Source of the DNA: DSYU01 sp963827605
GTDB taxonomy: Bacteria; Chloroflexota; Anaerolineae; Anaerolineales; Anaerolineaceae
Direction: 5' to 3'
DNA length: 64,000 nt
Assembly (NCBI GenBank): GCA_963827605.1
Contig: CAWHBK010000001.1
Span: 1,798,001 to 1,862,000 of the forward strand
Position 1 is the stretch's first letter; every line of letters begins with the position of its first letter. Shown here one piece after another: positions 63,605 to 64,000 of this stretch. Under the pieces are notes generated by a model, which saw only the letters and a program-made list of their open reading frames with translations, was not told where the DNA came from and made no database searches. The position numbers were made by a program, and so were the translations under genes.

Positions 63605-64000
63605 CTAAACAATCGCGGGCAGGCTGGCAGCCGCAATGGACTGCCCCACCCGGCGGCTTTTCTCGTCGGGAAGCTGAACGTTGATAGACGCGGCCAGTTC
63701 TGGGAACGCTGCTTGCAGAACGCGGTTGGCTCCATCGAGGATCAGCTTGCCGCCAATTCCCGAGGTGCAGCGGCCCATGATTAGCACGTGCCGAATATCA
63801 TAGAAGCGTGCGTAATGCGCGAGCGCATAACCCAGGTAGATGCCCATGCTCTGCCAGATTTTCACAGCACCCTGGTGACCGGAAGCCAGTTTTTCCTGGA
63901 CGAAGGCCAGTTTTTCAGCATCGGTTACGTCACCGGGCAGCTGGATTCCCGCCGCGGGCGCCAGCCGGAAGACGCACTGCTGTGAAAAATACTGTGACCC
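63605..64000 (-). CDS. ROK family protein (sugar kinase or regulator), N-terminus beyond window
   Basis: Only the last 131 residues are present; the frame is open to the window edge. The segment ending the family fold (AVKIWQSMGIYLGYALAHYARFYDIRHVLIMGRCTSG, then LILDGANRVLQ) resembles the C-terminal part of ROK/BadF-type ATPases. In this operon an N-acetylglucosamine or glucosamine kinase is the natural guess. The catalytic part is outside the window. Confidence 0.65.
   Translation of the reverse strand, partial: GSQYFSQQCVFRLAPAAGIQLPGDVTDAEKLAFVQEKLASGHQGAVKIWQSMGIYLGYALAHYARFYDIRHVLIMGRCTSGIGGKLILDGANRVLQAAFPELAASINVQLPDEKSRRVGQSIAAASLPAIV

Noticed and set aside
1..64000. tRNA or rRNA genes
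   Set aside because: Scanned the gaps by eye for T-arm and anticodon-arm patterns and conserved rRNA segments; none could be supported.

Overview
The window is a bacterial chromosome or contig segment of fairly high GC with dense gene packing. Gene content suggests a Chloroflexota (Anaerolineae-like) bacterium: a compact C5-to-heme cluster with HemQ, a DUF4332 protein, a P450 next to phytoene desaturase and synthase, a cytochrome-c-type NO reductase, GH28/GH105 and GH3 sugar operons, and S41/FtsX surface systems. This placement is an inference, since no rRNA or ribosomal protein gene is present.

Layout. 1-3371 (minus): a lipoprotein-like DUF2807 protein cut by the left edge, a DppA-type aminopeptidase and phosphoglucomutase. 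3528-14277 (plus): a helix-turn-helix regulator, then hemQ-hemH-hemY-hemA-hemC-hemD-hemB-hemE-hemL, which is every enzyme from glutamyl-tRNA to heme b by the coproporphyrin-dependent route. 14279-21639: a Cys-rich protein, degV, serC, small proteins, a DUF4332 protein and a large S41 lipoprotein. 22124-26090 (plus): P450-crtI-crtB carotenoid genes. 26085-29412 (minus): FAH-family hydrolase, GH28 and GH105 pectin genes. 29786-30295 (plus): a peroxiredoxin-like gene with an in-frame UGA exactly where the family has its active-site Cys, followed by a bacterial-SECIS-like hairpin, so a probable selenoprotein. 30242-39246 (minus): zinc-ribbon membrane protein, DJ-1/PfpI protein, NarL-type two-component pair, FtsX-type ABC transporter and an ABC exporter. 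39484-43272 (minus): a tiny basic protein, a fatty acid desaturase and norB/norC. 43685-47354: small accessory genes and a TetR/hydrolase pair. 47498-56431: a defence island with a four-gene Wadjet (JetABCD) system under an Xre-type regulator, a Doc/AbrB pair and a MazEF pair. 56568-64000 (minus): an amino-sugar operon (ROK kinase, PIG-L deacetylase, ABC importer, GH3 hexosaminidase, SIS isomerase/deaminase).

Quality caveat. At least twenty single-base indels split otherwise well conserved genes (hemC, hemB, hemE, hemL, degV, serC, the histidine kinase, the ABC exporter, norB, jetA, jetC). Catalytic motifs survive on both sides of each break, and most breaks are one extra base, so sequencing or assembly error is more likely than gene decay. 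Joined coordinates are given for these genes. The UGA of the peroxiredoxin is different: the frame is kept on both sides.
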